This document shows positions 10,801 to 21,544 of a DNA stretch of 64,000 nucleotides, piece by piece; within the stretch, counting starts at the first letter, position 1; the number at the start of each line of letters is the position of its first letter. The stretch covers positions 791,001-855,000 of the forward strand of contig CAHIKZ030004282.1 in NCBI GenBank assembly GCA_903632075.3, given 5' to 3'. The notes under the pieces are model-generated. The model was not told the origin of the DNA, did no database searches, and was given only the letters and a program-made list of their open reading frames with translations. Origin of the DNA: Acanthosepion pharaonis. Lineage: Eukaryota > Mollusca > Cephalopoda > Sepiida > Sepiidae. The translations under genes and the position numbers were made by a program.

Positions 10801-11718
10801 AACCTAACGATTCAATCTTATCTTTCCATTTCATATCATCAGAAGATGTAATCCCGAGAATACGCAACGATTCACTTTCGTGGAGGTTAGCATCAGCCGA
10901 AAATTTTTATCTTCTTGAATCGATCAGACTTACTATTTTATTAACTTTTTTCCCTTTGTATCTCTTGTGAGTATTAAATTTTCTAGACATTCTTTCCTCA
11001 TTATATAGTCTAGAAATCTTTTATAAATATCGAATTTCTTATTTTTACTCAGCTTAGCTTTATACGATAAAAGGCCAAATGATGGTCGAGACCCAATGAC
11101 ATCACTGGCAAAATTTTTTATCTAATTTTCCGAGTAGGGAGAACCTAGAAAATCCTCATTCGAAATTTCCATCTTTTAACTAAGCTCGAACACTGCCTCC
11201 TGATAATGATGCGTAATACGCAATTTATTAAGCCTGTTTAAGTACGGGGTAAAGAAAGTTCGAAATCCTGACCACAACTGACAAACGTGATTACTGTAGT
11301 CACGGCGTAAGCCAGCGTTCGAATTTAAAACTGTTATAAAAAGTATGGAATCAAAATAACAAGATTTCATAGATACATTAAATCTGTTGATAAAATAGAC
11401 ATATAAAATTTGTCATTTACTGTAAAAATAAGTTAAAACCAGTAACCTAATTATTAATCACCAAATTAGGAATAATGTTGCATATAAAATCACTTGTCCA
11501 ATTGCAATTCTGTAAGTAATAAACAAAATACAGCAAGTTCCAGAGTTACAACCATTCGTGGTTACGACACAATCTTCATTAATCCTTTTACGACTTATGC
11601 CATTTGCTTTATACATAAGGCAGCGTGGCTCAGTTCCTGCTTGCACGCCATATTGGATTGTAGTGTATTTGTTCTCTTTCGTTTGTGTTGTGGTTGTGGA
11701 AACATACTGCCCTCCATT
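10801..11718. other. No gene recognised
   Basis: Possibly the upstream LINE-A region on the minus strand continues for some distance, but I cannot support it from protein motifs. Frames at 11176-11370 and 11458-11646 are short and featureless. The end (about 11620-11718) looks like 5' UTR sequence of the Tigger-like relic that follows. Confidence 0.45.
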
Positions 11719-11890
11719 ATGACTCCCAAGCGTACTACATCCTCTTCTGATGGTCGTGTCATGAAGAAATGGTAAGCCATCATCATAGAAATAACATTAA
11801 ACATTGTTAAATGTTCTGAAAAGGATAAAACAGCAACGAAATTCGCCGCTTGCTTGGCTTAATCTGTTCGACTGTCTTTTAAATCATGTA
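11719..11890 (+). pseudogene. Tigger/pogo-like transposase, N-terminal relic
   Basis: The frame MTPKRTTSSSDGRVMKKW stops after 18 codons; continuing through the stop gives an EITLNIVKCSEKDKTATKFA-like segment. That resembles the start of pogo/Tigger transposases: KRKxSSS..., then a CENP-B-type helix-turn-helix with I.KxSEKGETATEIA. Nothing of the catalytic domain follows. The likely element terminus is seen twice downstream (ends at 12360 and 13075). Confidence 0.55.
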
Positions 11891-11989
11891 CATATGCGTA
11901 TACATATTGAGTTACCCTGTGAAAGATTAAAGCATTTTATTAAGCTATAAGTTGGCGAATTACTGCTAAAAAAAGAAAAAAAAATGAGT

Positions 11990-13390
11990 TTGTTTCACCT
12001 TCTTCCTAAGATTTTCTGCTGCTTCCCAATACTGCAATAAAGGCAAAAATTTACGCTTCGTTACCTCATCTACAAAGAGCCAATGTCATCACTGGCAACA
12101 AGTATACAAGCAGTTTAAAACAATTCTATTTAATTATATGTATTATTTTCATTTAATTTCATTGCATGTATCATACTTGTGTTCTATATGTATTTTTTAG
12201 TCCTAATTATGTTAACATATGTAATAGAAATATGTTGTTATGACCTAGATTATTACTTCACTTATGCGTCATCACAAATGAGTGACGTAAGTGCATAGAC
12301 GGAAAATTCCGTTAGACGTACCGTAGGAACGGAACTCTGTCGTAAGTAGAGTACCACCTGTATTGTTTTATATAGATTATAGAACAATCACTCTTTCATA
12401 TTGGCTCACCTACCATTTATCGAACCGAAGCGTAATTAGAAAAGACATTAACAAACACCACAAAATTTATAAAAATAGTAAACACCAACTCTAATTATTG
12501 CTAAAATAATTCATAAATATAATTAATAAAAATAAAAAAAATGTCGAGTGTGTATGGAATCCATTTATAAACAACATAAGCAATTATCCACAGATAAAAA
12601 TATCTATAATCTAAGATTCCGTATTCTCCTTGAATGCATATGAAAAATAAATTATACGTTTATTTTATTTTCTTTACAAGATTTGCTGTTGCTTCCGAGT
12701 TCTGCAAGAGAGACAAGATGTTATGCCACGTTATTTTATCTAGCGAGAGGCAATGAGATATACAAGCAGCTTAAAACAATTTCATCTCATTTTCTAGATT
12801 GCCTCACGAAAAGACAGGAGATTTTAGATTCACTATATGATAAAAAGAAAATTATTGTATGCATTATTTTCTTTTATTTCATTATATATATATATATCAT
12901 ACTTATGTCCTCTGTGTATGTTTTAGTCCCAATGTTAACATATATCATAAAAATGTGTCCTAGATTGTTACTTTACTATTACATTAACACAGATGAGTGA
13001 CGTAAGTGCATAGACGGAAAATTCCGTTAGACGTAACGTAGGAACGAAACTCTATCGTAAGTAGAGTACAACCTGTATTGTTTTATATAGATTATACAAC
13101 AATCACTCATTCATATTGGCTCACCTACCATTTATCGAACCGAAGCGTAATTAGAAAAGACATTAACAAACACCACAAAATTTATAAACATAGTAAACAC
13201 CAGCTCTCTAATTATACTAAAATAATTCATAAATGTAATTAATAAATACGAAAAAAAAAATGTCGAGTGTTCATGGAAACCATTTATATTCAACATAAGC
13301 TATTATCCGTAGATAAAAATATCTATGATCTGAGATTCTGTATTCTTCATGAATGCATATGAAAAATAAATTACACGTTATTATACGTTG
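11990..13390. repeat. Tandem duplication, 715-bp period
   Basis: Two diverged direct copies run from about 11990 to 12665 and 12670 to 13390. AGTGACGTAAGTGCATAGAC starts at 12281 and again at 12996, a spacing of 715. Each copy contains a transposon-like terminus, ending GTAGAGTACCACCTG at 12360 and GTAGAGTACAACCTG at 13075, followed by TA and then shared flank. So flank and terminus were duplicated together. The second copy has an extra segment near 12795-12860. Confidence 0.85.
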
Positions 13391-13510
13391 ACGTTAAATG
13401 TTACTGTCACCTGTCTTACTGCTTTCCCGCGCATTGCATTTTTCGTTCAAAACAAGGAATGAAATAGACAAATAGCGAAACTGTCATAGAACAATGCACT
13501 ACATAAAATA

Positions 13511-13800
13511 CTGGGGCACATGGCCGAATGGTTAGAACGTTCGCATTCTGATGATGAGACTAGGGTTCGAATCTCACCATAGTCGATTTGTCAGGAAGGA
13601 GACTTCCTGGCGTGTGGTACCTTTAGAAAATGCTTGAAAACCACACCACGGGTTGACCCAAGCTTTGTAAGTAAAATTGGGTAGTCGGAATGTTTGGGTG
13701 CCTTCGATAGCTGTTCTAGCACAAAGTCACAAGTCATCATGACCGAGGGCTTGAGGTGCTGGCATTGTTCAAACTGTTGATCACACTAGATAACACGCTC
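13511..13800 (+). mobile_element. tRNA-derived SINE
   Basis: The head has a tRNA-like A box (TGGCCGAATGGTTAGAACG) and B box (GGGTTCGAATCTCACC) about 45 bases apart, the internal RNA polymerase III promoter of tRNA-derived SINEs. The 3' acceptor side does not pair as in a real tRNA, and about 200 bases of SINE body follow (GGAGACTTCCTGGCGTGTGG and onward). No tail or target duplication was found. Confidence 0.7.
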
Positions 13801-14329
13801 TTTCCCAGAAACTATAACGAAGTTCTGCTCAACATAGTTGCAGTATAGACCACAGGAGGGCTCTGTGGATGTTGGCTATCCTCGAATGCAAGTGGCCAGC
13901 TATACTTAAAATACACATAATTTTCTTATCTGCTCTCAACCACTCTAATGACGACTCATCTTTTTCGAAATATTGGAGTGCATGTTATGAATTTTGGCTA
14001 TTTTATACAGCAACAAAAGCTACATTATTTAAATGTTATTCTCTTACAAGATAAAGGAAGAGCTACTCCCCAAATATATCGAATTTAAATAATTAAATTA
14101 AGCAAGAGTGTCAATGAAAACAAAACCAAATCGAACGAAAAATCAATTAATAATAATGAAGAGTTCATTCAAATCAATCGATACTGAGATTAAAAACATA
14201 ACACAAATAACTTTAATAAAACAAGGCAACTAAAACTACCTACCAAATACAGTTGAAAAGAATCCATCTAAACTTTTGTTATGGGACCTTACCCATAATA
14301 ACATAATGGACTATTCCATTCGTAATTGC
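13801..14329. other. No gene seen
   Basis: AT-rich sequence with short A-runs. The 61-codon frame at 13869-14054 has no recognisable motif. Confidence 0.55.
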
Positions 14330-14900
14330 GGCTCAAGAGGAAGCAAAGAGTTCAGTCCAAAGTAGGGCGACTGGCTGACCGGTTGATCGGTTGAACTCTC
14401 TGCCTTCGGGCGGGGAGGAACTCGAACGAGGCTACGCCGAAGGGCGGAGTCTCTTTCGGGGAGGTAAACCGACCCTGAACTCGTGTATACGGGTTCAAAG
14501 GGCATATTTTTGGCCGAGACCACGGGCTCGGAGATCCCACGTTAAACCGGCCTTGTGCCACATGATGCCCTCGTGGGCGGGGGCTGACTAAATACCGTTC
14601 AGTCTGAAGTCTGGAGTGAGGTCCGCCAGGAGTCTGTCAGTCAGTCAGAGCGAGCAAGTGAGTGAGTCAGTCGAGTCAGAGGCAGTCCGAAACAGAGTCG
14701 CGCTCAGACATTTACTACTAAACCTGATTGTTCGTACTAACACTTTCTATTTCTCTGTATATACTCCTGTTTATGATATATCTGTGTTATTCCATATCCG
14801 TGTTCGAGTTCTTCTTTATTGGTTCTACCTTGGACTATCACCGTGGTACAAGGAACCGGACCATAACAACTTTGAACTTTTATTACAACTACTTTAAAAA
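14330..14900 (+). mobile_element. Putative retroelement promoter/LTR fragment (T family)
   Basis: Positions 14380-14580 are a minus-strand copy of the 235-bp GC-rich unit at 642-1120 (GGCACAAGGCCGG, CTCGGCCAAAAATATG, CCCGTATAC, GGCAGAGAGTTCAACC). On the + strand this is followed by GACTAAATACCG, a GTCAGTCAGTCAGAG-rich stretch, and a T-rich body ending near ACCATAACAAC. The order resembles a U3-R-U5 arrangement, but matching termini and target duplication were not identified. Confidence 0.4.
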
Positions 14901-15164
14901 CAACAAGAAATCTAATCAACACAAAAGAAAACAAAACAAAAATAAAATAAAAAGAAACAGTCTGGCTGGCTGATTTTGTTTAGTGGTATATAAATATCTA
15001 CGGTTTATTTAATGTCGAAACCTAAATATTTTGTACACAATTTTATGGCTTCAACTACGTATATTTAGAACACAGTTGTAAGCCTTCAATTACAGACTAA
15101 CTCTATTGCTGGTAGTTTTACTATAAATAACTATTGTTGCAACTTTTAATATAATCAGGCATCG

Positions 15165-15330
15165 GTTGGGAGGCACGGTCGAGTAATGGATAACGGCTCG
15201 GAATGAGCAATCGGAAAATTGAATTCCAGTCGAATTCATTACATTCACTTACGTACTAATACCCTTGGGAAAGGTATGAATCCTCTTCTTCTTCCCCCAA
15301 CCAGCTATTGAAGGACAGACCGGGTTCTAG
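15165..15330 (+). mobile_element. S1 SINE copy
   Basis: The head GGCACGGTCGAGTAATGGAT is the A-box region and GAATTCCAGTCGAATTCATT is B-box-like. It is followed by ACATTCACTTACGT, ATACCCTTGGGAAAGGTATG and the CCAGCTATTGAAGGACAGAC block. The full-length reference copy is at 17772-18070. Confidence 0.75.
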
Positions 15331-15394
15331 GAGAAAGACAATCACAGCACTGAAATGCGACACTGAAATCCAAAGAAGCACGGGGATAGCGAAA

Positions 15395-15560
15395 GATGCA
15401 TTCCAAAAAGTAAGAGTACGATGGCCGAAACATTGTGAATATGGCAATGAAGATGAGGCCAACAGTCCGAATAATGTAAATAATATAAATAATCATAATA
15501 CCTCGTCTCAGAGATATAGAGAGTATATATTACGCCTAACGACCTGAGCACTCGAAAAAT
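15395..15560 (+). repeat. S2-like SINE 3' portion
   Basis: GATGGCCGAAACATTGTGAA, then GTCCGAATAATGTAAATA and a CTCGTCTCAGAGATATA block. These match the 3' part of S2 (16840-16929, 36840-36950). The tRNA-like head is missing, and it directly follows an S1 copy. Confidence 0.6.
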
Positions 15561-16261
15561 CTTAATAAATAAAGTGTATTCTCCGGTAGTGATGGAAACT
15601 GTGTCCCCCTTTGTAGAAGAAACCATCTTTGGATCTGGCGCGCTGTAGAACTCAACTACAGTGAGAAGTGCTGCTCAGCAGGGCTCTATTTACCATTTTT
15701 AAGGAAAGCATACTTCCTCATTCAGATTTACAAAAGCCCATATCTGCTCGAGCCTGATTTCCTTTTAAAAAAAAAAAAAAAAAAAAAAACAGGGCTTGTT
15801 TCAACCTGACACTCAAAACAGCCGAATGGTAAATCACATCGGTTCAAACAGTGGTTTCTCGTACAAAGGAGGGCGAATATTCGATCCCTGCTGGAGAGTA
15901 CATTTGCTTTATTAAGATTTCTCGAGAGCGCAGTCCGATAGACGGGATAAAAGAAACGTTTAAAATAAAAATGAACCGTCTATTTTCGGATACGAGTATA
16001 CATCGCAATAACATTTAATATAATAAAAATACATAGGACATCAGCAACTATAATTTTAGTTTGACCGTCTTTGAATCTAAACTTTAGAAGCAACCATTGT
16101 TTGCTATATTTGTCTCTCCAGTCCTCTTTTGTTTATCAAACTATCAACCAGGTTAACTGCAGTCGGGATCCATGATGTTAGCTGCATAGTATATGCTTCC
16201 CCAGGGCTGTATTTGGCTTTGATTTCAGGGCCATCCTTTTTCTAGACTGGTTGCCACCTAA
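15561..16261. other. No gene; poly-A run and weak tRNA-like fragment
   Basis: A run of about 24 A lies at 15766-15790. Positions 15820-15910 have a tRNA-like GCCGAATGGTAAATCAC and TATTCGATCCCTGC, possibly another SINE head. Nothing else is supported. Confidence 0.45.
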
Positions 16262-17012
16262 GAGAGGAACGGTGGAGTAATGGATAGCAACTCGGATTGC
16301 AGAATCGGAGAGCAGAGTTCAAATACAAGTCGAATTCGTTACACTCAGTATCTGCCTATATTTATGAGATGAGATATTATGCACAATATTTACATTATTC
16401 GGGCTATTGTCCTCATCTTTGTCGCCATATTTGTTACAACGTTTTGGCCGTTGTACGCTCCGGCCTTTTCCCGCTGGTTGGAATGACGAACTTTATTTCG
16501 CTCACTGGGGTAGACTGTTCTAGTTCCACGTGCCATGTTTAATGGATGTCAATTGTCAGTTATCTCCTGTTAATTTCCTTCTGAAAGTTCTCCACTGCCT
16601 TAACCGGGTATTGCACTCCCACTCATTGGGTCCTATCACTGGATCTAGCTAAAGCCGTTATCCACTGTGCCATGTGTCCTTGAGGACAATACACAATACC
16701 CGGTTAAGGCAGTGGAGAACTTGGAGAGGGGAGTTAACAGGAGATAACTGATAACTGACATCCATTAGACATGGCACGTGGAACTAGAACAGTCTACGCC
16801 TGTGAGAGAAATAAAGGGTTCAGTTCGACATTACAACCACTTGAAGAAGGCCGGAGCGTACAACGGCCGAAACATTGTAATAAATATGGCGACAAAGATG
16901 ACAATAGTCCGAATAATGTAAATAGTGTCGTTATACTCACTTACGTGCAATACCCTGAAGGACGATGTGAATCCACCCCAAGCTATGGGTAAATAGCAGG
17001 ACAGACGGGATA
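16262..17012 (+). mobile_element. S1 SINE split by an inverted S2 dimer
   Basis: The S1 head (16262-16347; GGAACGGTGGAGTAATGGAT) and S1 tail (16930-17012; ACTTACGTGCAATACCCT and CAAGCTATGGGTAAATAGC) are separated by 582 bp. The junctions are GTTACACTCA (16338-16347) and GTTATACTCA (16930-16939), a 10-bp target duplication with one mismatch. The inserted unit is described separately. Confidence 0.8.
16348..16929. mobile_element. Head-to-head S2 SINE pair
   Basis: The left half is a full S2 copy on the minus strand. Its tRNA-like head lies near 16640-16690 (TGGCACAGTGGATAACGGC on the minus strand). The right half is a + strand S2 copy, truncated at its 5' end near ACAATACCCGGTTAAGGC (16688). 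The outer ends of both are the S2 3' sequence GTCCGAATAATGTAAATA. The whole forms a long imperfect palindrome with arms of roughly 240 bp. Confidence 0.85.
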
Positions 17013-17046
17013 TAAGACTACTTTCTCCAATAAAATTATTATTAGC

Positions 17047-17090
17047 CTGAAGAAGTGCTTTCTTGAAACGAAACGTGTCACGAAGTTATT
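17047..17090 (+). ncRNA. Degenerate hammerhead-like motif
   Basis: CTGAAGA at 17047-17053, one extra A, a weak stem II, then GAA (17070-17072), ACGT, loop GTC and ACGA. This is followed by A and GTTA, which can pair with TAGC just 5' of the core as inner stem I (one G-T pair). Compared with the copy at 53515-53595, the last base of stem III is changed and stem II is decayed. Probably inactive. Confidence 0.4.
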
Positions 17091-17110
17091 TATATTTACC
17101 TATTATTTAG

Positions 17111-17644
17111 CTGATGTATTTATATAATAACTTTTAATCGAGTTGAATCAATGCAGTCAGTCCAGATGTAATGGATTAACAAATGGCGCCAATGGGTTTA
17201 TTCACTATCTTTGCATATTCATCCGTCAAGAAATTTAATTATCTGAAAATAATGATATCTACATATATGTCCGAGATATCGTTAACATCTCGATCAATGA
17301 GGAGTACTCTGTGGCGCTTTGCGTTTCAGTGTTGTCTGACGTTCGTAATTTTATTAAGTCGGCCGAGGCCTGTGTCAAGGAAAATCTGTAGGTTCGTTTC
17401 ATTTATAAACACAGATCACGTCAGCAGGAAATCTATTTATCAGCTTATATTTGATTCTATCACTGTTAATTCAGTTTTGGAAACAAAATGCCCAACATAT
17501 TTTGACTTGTGATCCAATTTCAGGAACATGTGTCGAACAACATTACGAGCCAGACCGATACCCGTTAGACATCAAGTGTATATCTACGCAGCACGAGGTG
17601 AGGAGCAGACTCAATACTAGTTAAATAAGATAGATTTCTAGTTG
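17111..17644. other. No gene seen
   Basis: A 109-codon open frame at 17183-17512 gives no recognisable motif and lacks family support. I treat it as chance. Confidence 0.5.
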
Positions 17645-18490
17645 TTCTTTTTAAACATTTCCTCACAACCAAGGCAATAAAGCCACTAAGACGCAAGTGG
17701 TTACAGAGTGTGAGAGAATAAGAGTAAAACTATTATTAACGAGAGAGAACAATAAAAGAAGATGACCCAAGTCATGCGTATTACACGTTTAGGCAATCAT
17801 ATATCTTTCGATACATGACTGACAAGGCAGATTTTTTATCCTGCAGTAGGTTGCCATTATCTTTCAGCGTTATACCAGTTGCCATCCAAGGCTATAGAAC
17901 CTGGTCTGTCCTGCTATTTACCCATAACTTGGGGGGGGGGGAGATGAGGATTCATACCTTTCCCAAGGGTATTAGCACGTAAGGGAATGTAATGGATTCG
18001 ACTGGAATTCGAACTCGGCTCTCCGATTCCACAATCCGATATTCTATCCATTACTCCACCGTGCCTCCTAATGACCCAAGAAGAGAGTGAATAAAGATTG
18101 ATATTGCATTTAAAAATTGATTGGAAAGCCAGAAGCCGTAAGAGTCCCACAAGCGAGAAGTGCGACAGAAGAAACTGTTAGCATAGAACTTACGGTTATA
18201 TCTTGCCACTTCAACTGTAAAATGATCTTGTCCCCTATCTTGCAATAGGCTTAAATTCGTAAAGTCTAGTTACATGCGGAAAACTTATCAAAACAATTAG
18301 CATGAAAATATTTATAGAAAAGACAAGGACAGCTTCTTTACACCAGCGGGACTATGACTCAAACCAAAATGCCAGGTCAAGACCAAAAACATTGCAGATT
18401 CTTATTTATATTTTATATAGAACTTCTAAAAACAAAGTAGAAACATCAGACCAGATGTGACAGCAATATTCAAAACATGAATGAATGCAG
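17645..18490 (-). mobile_element. LINE-A 3' end, interrupted by a SINE
   Basis: Reading the minus strand gives LINE-A tail sequence on both sides of the S1 copy at 17772-18070. The + strand shows AAAGCCACTAAGACGCAAGT on the left, and CAATTAGCATGAAAATATTT and CCAGATGTGACAGCAATATTC on the right. Frames are broken. Confidence 0.8.
17772..18070 (-). mobile_element. Full-length S1 SINE with target duplication
   Basis: A 299-bp insertion is flanked by the perfect 10-bp duplication ATGACCCAAG (17762-17771 and 18071-18080). On the minus strand the 5' end is a tRNA-like head (CACGGTGGAGTAATGGAT; B-box-like GAGTTCGAATTCCAGTCG). The body follows with ACGTGCTAATACCCTTGGG and TATGGGTAAATAGCAGGACA, and the 3' end is AACGTGTAATACGCATGA. 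There is no poly-A. It is the best reference for S1 in this window. Confidence 0.9.
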
Positions 18491-19130
18491 AGCCGGCGCT
18501 AGGGTCACTACTACATTTCGATTTCATAGTTTCCCAACCTCGGGGCCACAAAATCTCGAAGGAGAATTGGGGGAAGGGCAACACTTTTTTTTTTAAATTA
18601 CCAAAAATAATAAAATTATCCAATTTAAATGATAATTTCAGTCTATATTCATTAATTATTTACTTTTATAATGAAAAGTTTTTTTTTGTTTTTTTTTTTT
18701 AAATATCTGAAAAATTGTTATTCTTTTTGTAATAAGCACCAATATTTTCATGAATAAATTTTACTCGAAAAATGTTTAAGTTGCAAATTTTTACATTTCT
18801 ATAAAGATTAATTGCAGACGCATCTCCGATGAAAAAAAATGGTTTATAAAGATTCCAACACATTGTCTTAAAAATTTGTTTAAAATTCAGTACTTCAGTT
18901 TTCGGGAAACTTTTTCATGTGCTGAAATATTTAGACATTTTTATTTTGCTAATCAATCATTTTCTTGGTCTAATATTTTTAGAAATGTAAAAATTAGGGA
19001 CAAAAAATTTTATTTTAATTACTAGCCTTGGACTTCTGGTAGTAATACTATTAGTAAAAAGAAAGAAAATCAGAGATCCTCCTTAGTGTATGGTCTCGGA
19101 ATAAAAATTGATTTTACTGAGATATGTTAT
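18491..19130. other. No gene; AT-rich
   Basis: Contains T- and A-runs. I see no protein, SINE head or inverted ends. Confidence 0.55.
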
Positions 19131-19365
19131 CTTAACACTAAGATGGCCGAGGTGTCGTTTTCGACACCTTCAAATTTTCAACAAACTACTATGGAATAAC
19201 TAGTTTTGGTTCGATGCTGAGGCTTATGGACAATTATTGAATTTTAGCAAAGATGCTTAACAGACTTAATTCTTTAAAAAAATATTCAGTGGAATAGCTG
19301 ATATTTGAGGTTTTACCTTGAATGGCCAAAGTGTCGTTTTTGACACCTAGGCTATTTATACTACT
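19131..19365. repeat. Pair of GTGTCG-type hairpins
   Basis: GAGGTGTCGTTTTCGACACC near 19149 and AAGTGTCGTTTTTGACACCT near 19331 are two small perfect or near-perfect hairpins. Each is preceded by ATGGCC. The first is next to TTAACACT. They may be subterminal structures of a TTAA-targeting (piggyBac-like) element, but no transposase or second TTAA end is evident. Confidence 0.4.
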
Positions 19366-20519
19366 GTACTGTACTGATGCGGCATTCACCCTGGGCGGAT
19401 TGAGCCGGCTTCTTCCTGTTATGAGAAGAAGATTCTTGGGATAAATTACAGAAGTAGGGTACCCAGGCCTAACTTCGGTAGAAAAAAAAAAAAAAAAAGT
19501 AAAAGCGAAAAAAAAAAAAAAATTGATGCTGAAACTAACCCTTCGTCGGAGGTTTCAGTAATCATCACCGGCAGAAAATGTATATAAGTTGATGAAAATG
19601 AAATGTTTAAAAATAATTAAAAGAAATGGCGGATGAATAGTAGACATCTTCGTCTGCTAGTAAACTGCCTAGCAATGCGTAAGACAGATTAGCATGTAAT
19701 AATACTGAAAGGTTATCTACAAAGGTGATCCTCTGGAGTTGGAGAACATCGATTACATTTCGATTTTCTCCAGAGAGAGAAGGGTGAGACTGAAAAGGTC
19801 GAACAAGGGAATTGGGCTTATTTATTTCAAATTGTCTGCGTGGAACAGGGGAAGGATTTCAAACGATTTAATAACTTCCAAGAATGCGGATTTTGGGGTC
19901 AGTGATGGGATTAAAGACGTTGGAAACGGTCCGTGTGGAACTATTTATTAAAAACTAGCTTAAAAGCCGCCCTATCAGGTGACATTTAAGCTAGCTCCTG
20001 CAGAAGGCTCTTGATTGGGCCTTCATCACAATAGGTAGGGAAGAGTAGATGCGATAGGCAAAATAAACTACAAAAGAACTCAAAATTGATCGCTGCATTT
20101 ATGTATTGCATTAATATTTAAGTTTACCTTTTCAAAAAAAAGTTCAAGGATAATTCTTCTACCACCACTTTATTTGAAGACAATTTGATGTACGTAGGTC
20201 CTTACTTTCCGTACTGCATTAATCTTTCAAGAATTAGTGTTAAAAATATTCCTCTTTTATCTGGGATCGAACACTGATTGTGTGGGGCATTAGAGTAAGA
20301 TATATGAATTGTTTCTATTGCAGTGGTTAGTATTCCTTTGTTGCGTGATTGGTAGCAGAGTCTGGCGAGGTAAATGGTTCGATACATTGTTGTATCAAAT
20401 ATCCTGTCCTTCAGGCAGGAATAAAGTATTTAGTAAATTTATTTTAGTCTGGTATAAGGCAAGTTAAATTAGCGCATTATCTTATAATTTTGTAGCATAG
20501 ATAGAATAAATCGATAAAA
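19366..20519. other. No gene; A-runs
   Basis: Poly-A runs lie at 19482-19520. The 70-codon frame at 19739-19951 has no recognisable motif. Confidence 0.5.
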
Positions 20520-20965
20520 AATCACCAACAGCAAAATAAAAAAACAAAACAGAAAGAAAACAACAAACAAACTCAGCGAAAACAAAAAGCCCCCCAAAGC
20601 AAACAGAAAAAAACAAAAAACAAAAAAAAAAAACGAAAAGCAAACAAAAACAAAAAAGCTAAAACAAATAGAAAAAAAAACAAAGAATAAAACATAAATA
20701 AACATAAATAAACAAGCAAACACAAAACAATCAAAAAACAAAAAAGAAAACAAACAAGAAAAATACAAAACGAAAAGCAAACAAAAACAAAAAGAAAACA
20801 CAAAAAGAAAAAAAACAAAGAAGAAACAAAAAACAAAACAAAAAACAAACAAAAACAAAATCAAAAAACAAACAAAAACAGAAAACAAAACAAAAAAGAA
20901 AAAAAGAAAAAAACAAACAAAGAACAAAAAACAAACAAACCAAAAACAAAAATAAATAGACAAAA
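20520..20965. repeat. A/C-rich low-complexity tract
   Basis: About 440 bp of CAAAA- and CAAAC-type sequence with very few G or T on the + strand. It makes long Phe/Leu/Val/Cys-rich frames on the minus strand that are not genes. Confidence 0.9.
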
Positions 20966-21544
20966 GTTACATGTGACAGAAAATCCGTCATAATATAACA
21001 TTTCGACTGATTTTTCTCCAAACCTCTTGAGGCATATGGCACAATTGATTATCTCTTCTGCACATATTTTTTTCAAACTTTCCACATCATTTTTACGATA
21101 AGAATTAACAGATCCCGCCATTATTCTTGTATGTCCTGAATGTTGCTTGTTGCGTGCATTTATAGGTTTAAAGTGGGGACAAAAGTTTGAAAAAAAATGA
21201 CAACAGAAAATTCAAACAAGGATTCGATATGCACCTGAGCAAGATTTTAGTAAGCACGTGCTAAAAATGCGTCTTTAAAGCGACAACAGATACACGTCTG
21301 AAAAATCACGGAATAATGATAGAATCCAATTCCAGAATTCCAACAATTTTGAGCGATCAAGGCTCTCCACAACATTCTGACATCTGTGGCTTTATTTTCA
21401 ATGTTATCATTCCCCTTTGTCAGTTCTGCTATTTATTCCCACAAATTAACGTGGGTTACTTAACGTTTCCTTTTGATTGTATTATATTCAGTGTTCATAT
21501 TTATATCTAAGTGTTAGATTATCTAAGCTATCTTTGATGATGGT
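20966..21544. other. No gene seen
   Basis: Mixed AT-rich sequence. Frames are short and lack recognisable motifs. Confidence 0.5.

Noticed and set aside
17183..17512. 109-codon open frame
   Set aside because: No motif, no codon pattern or context suggesting a gene, flanked by repeats.
20469..20963. 164-codon frame, minus strand, rich in Phe, Leu and Cys
   Set aside because: It translates a CAAAA/CAAAC low-complexity tract; the apparent membrane protein is a base-composition artefact, as are the overlapping frames in the other two phases.
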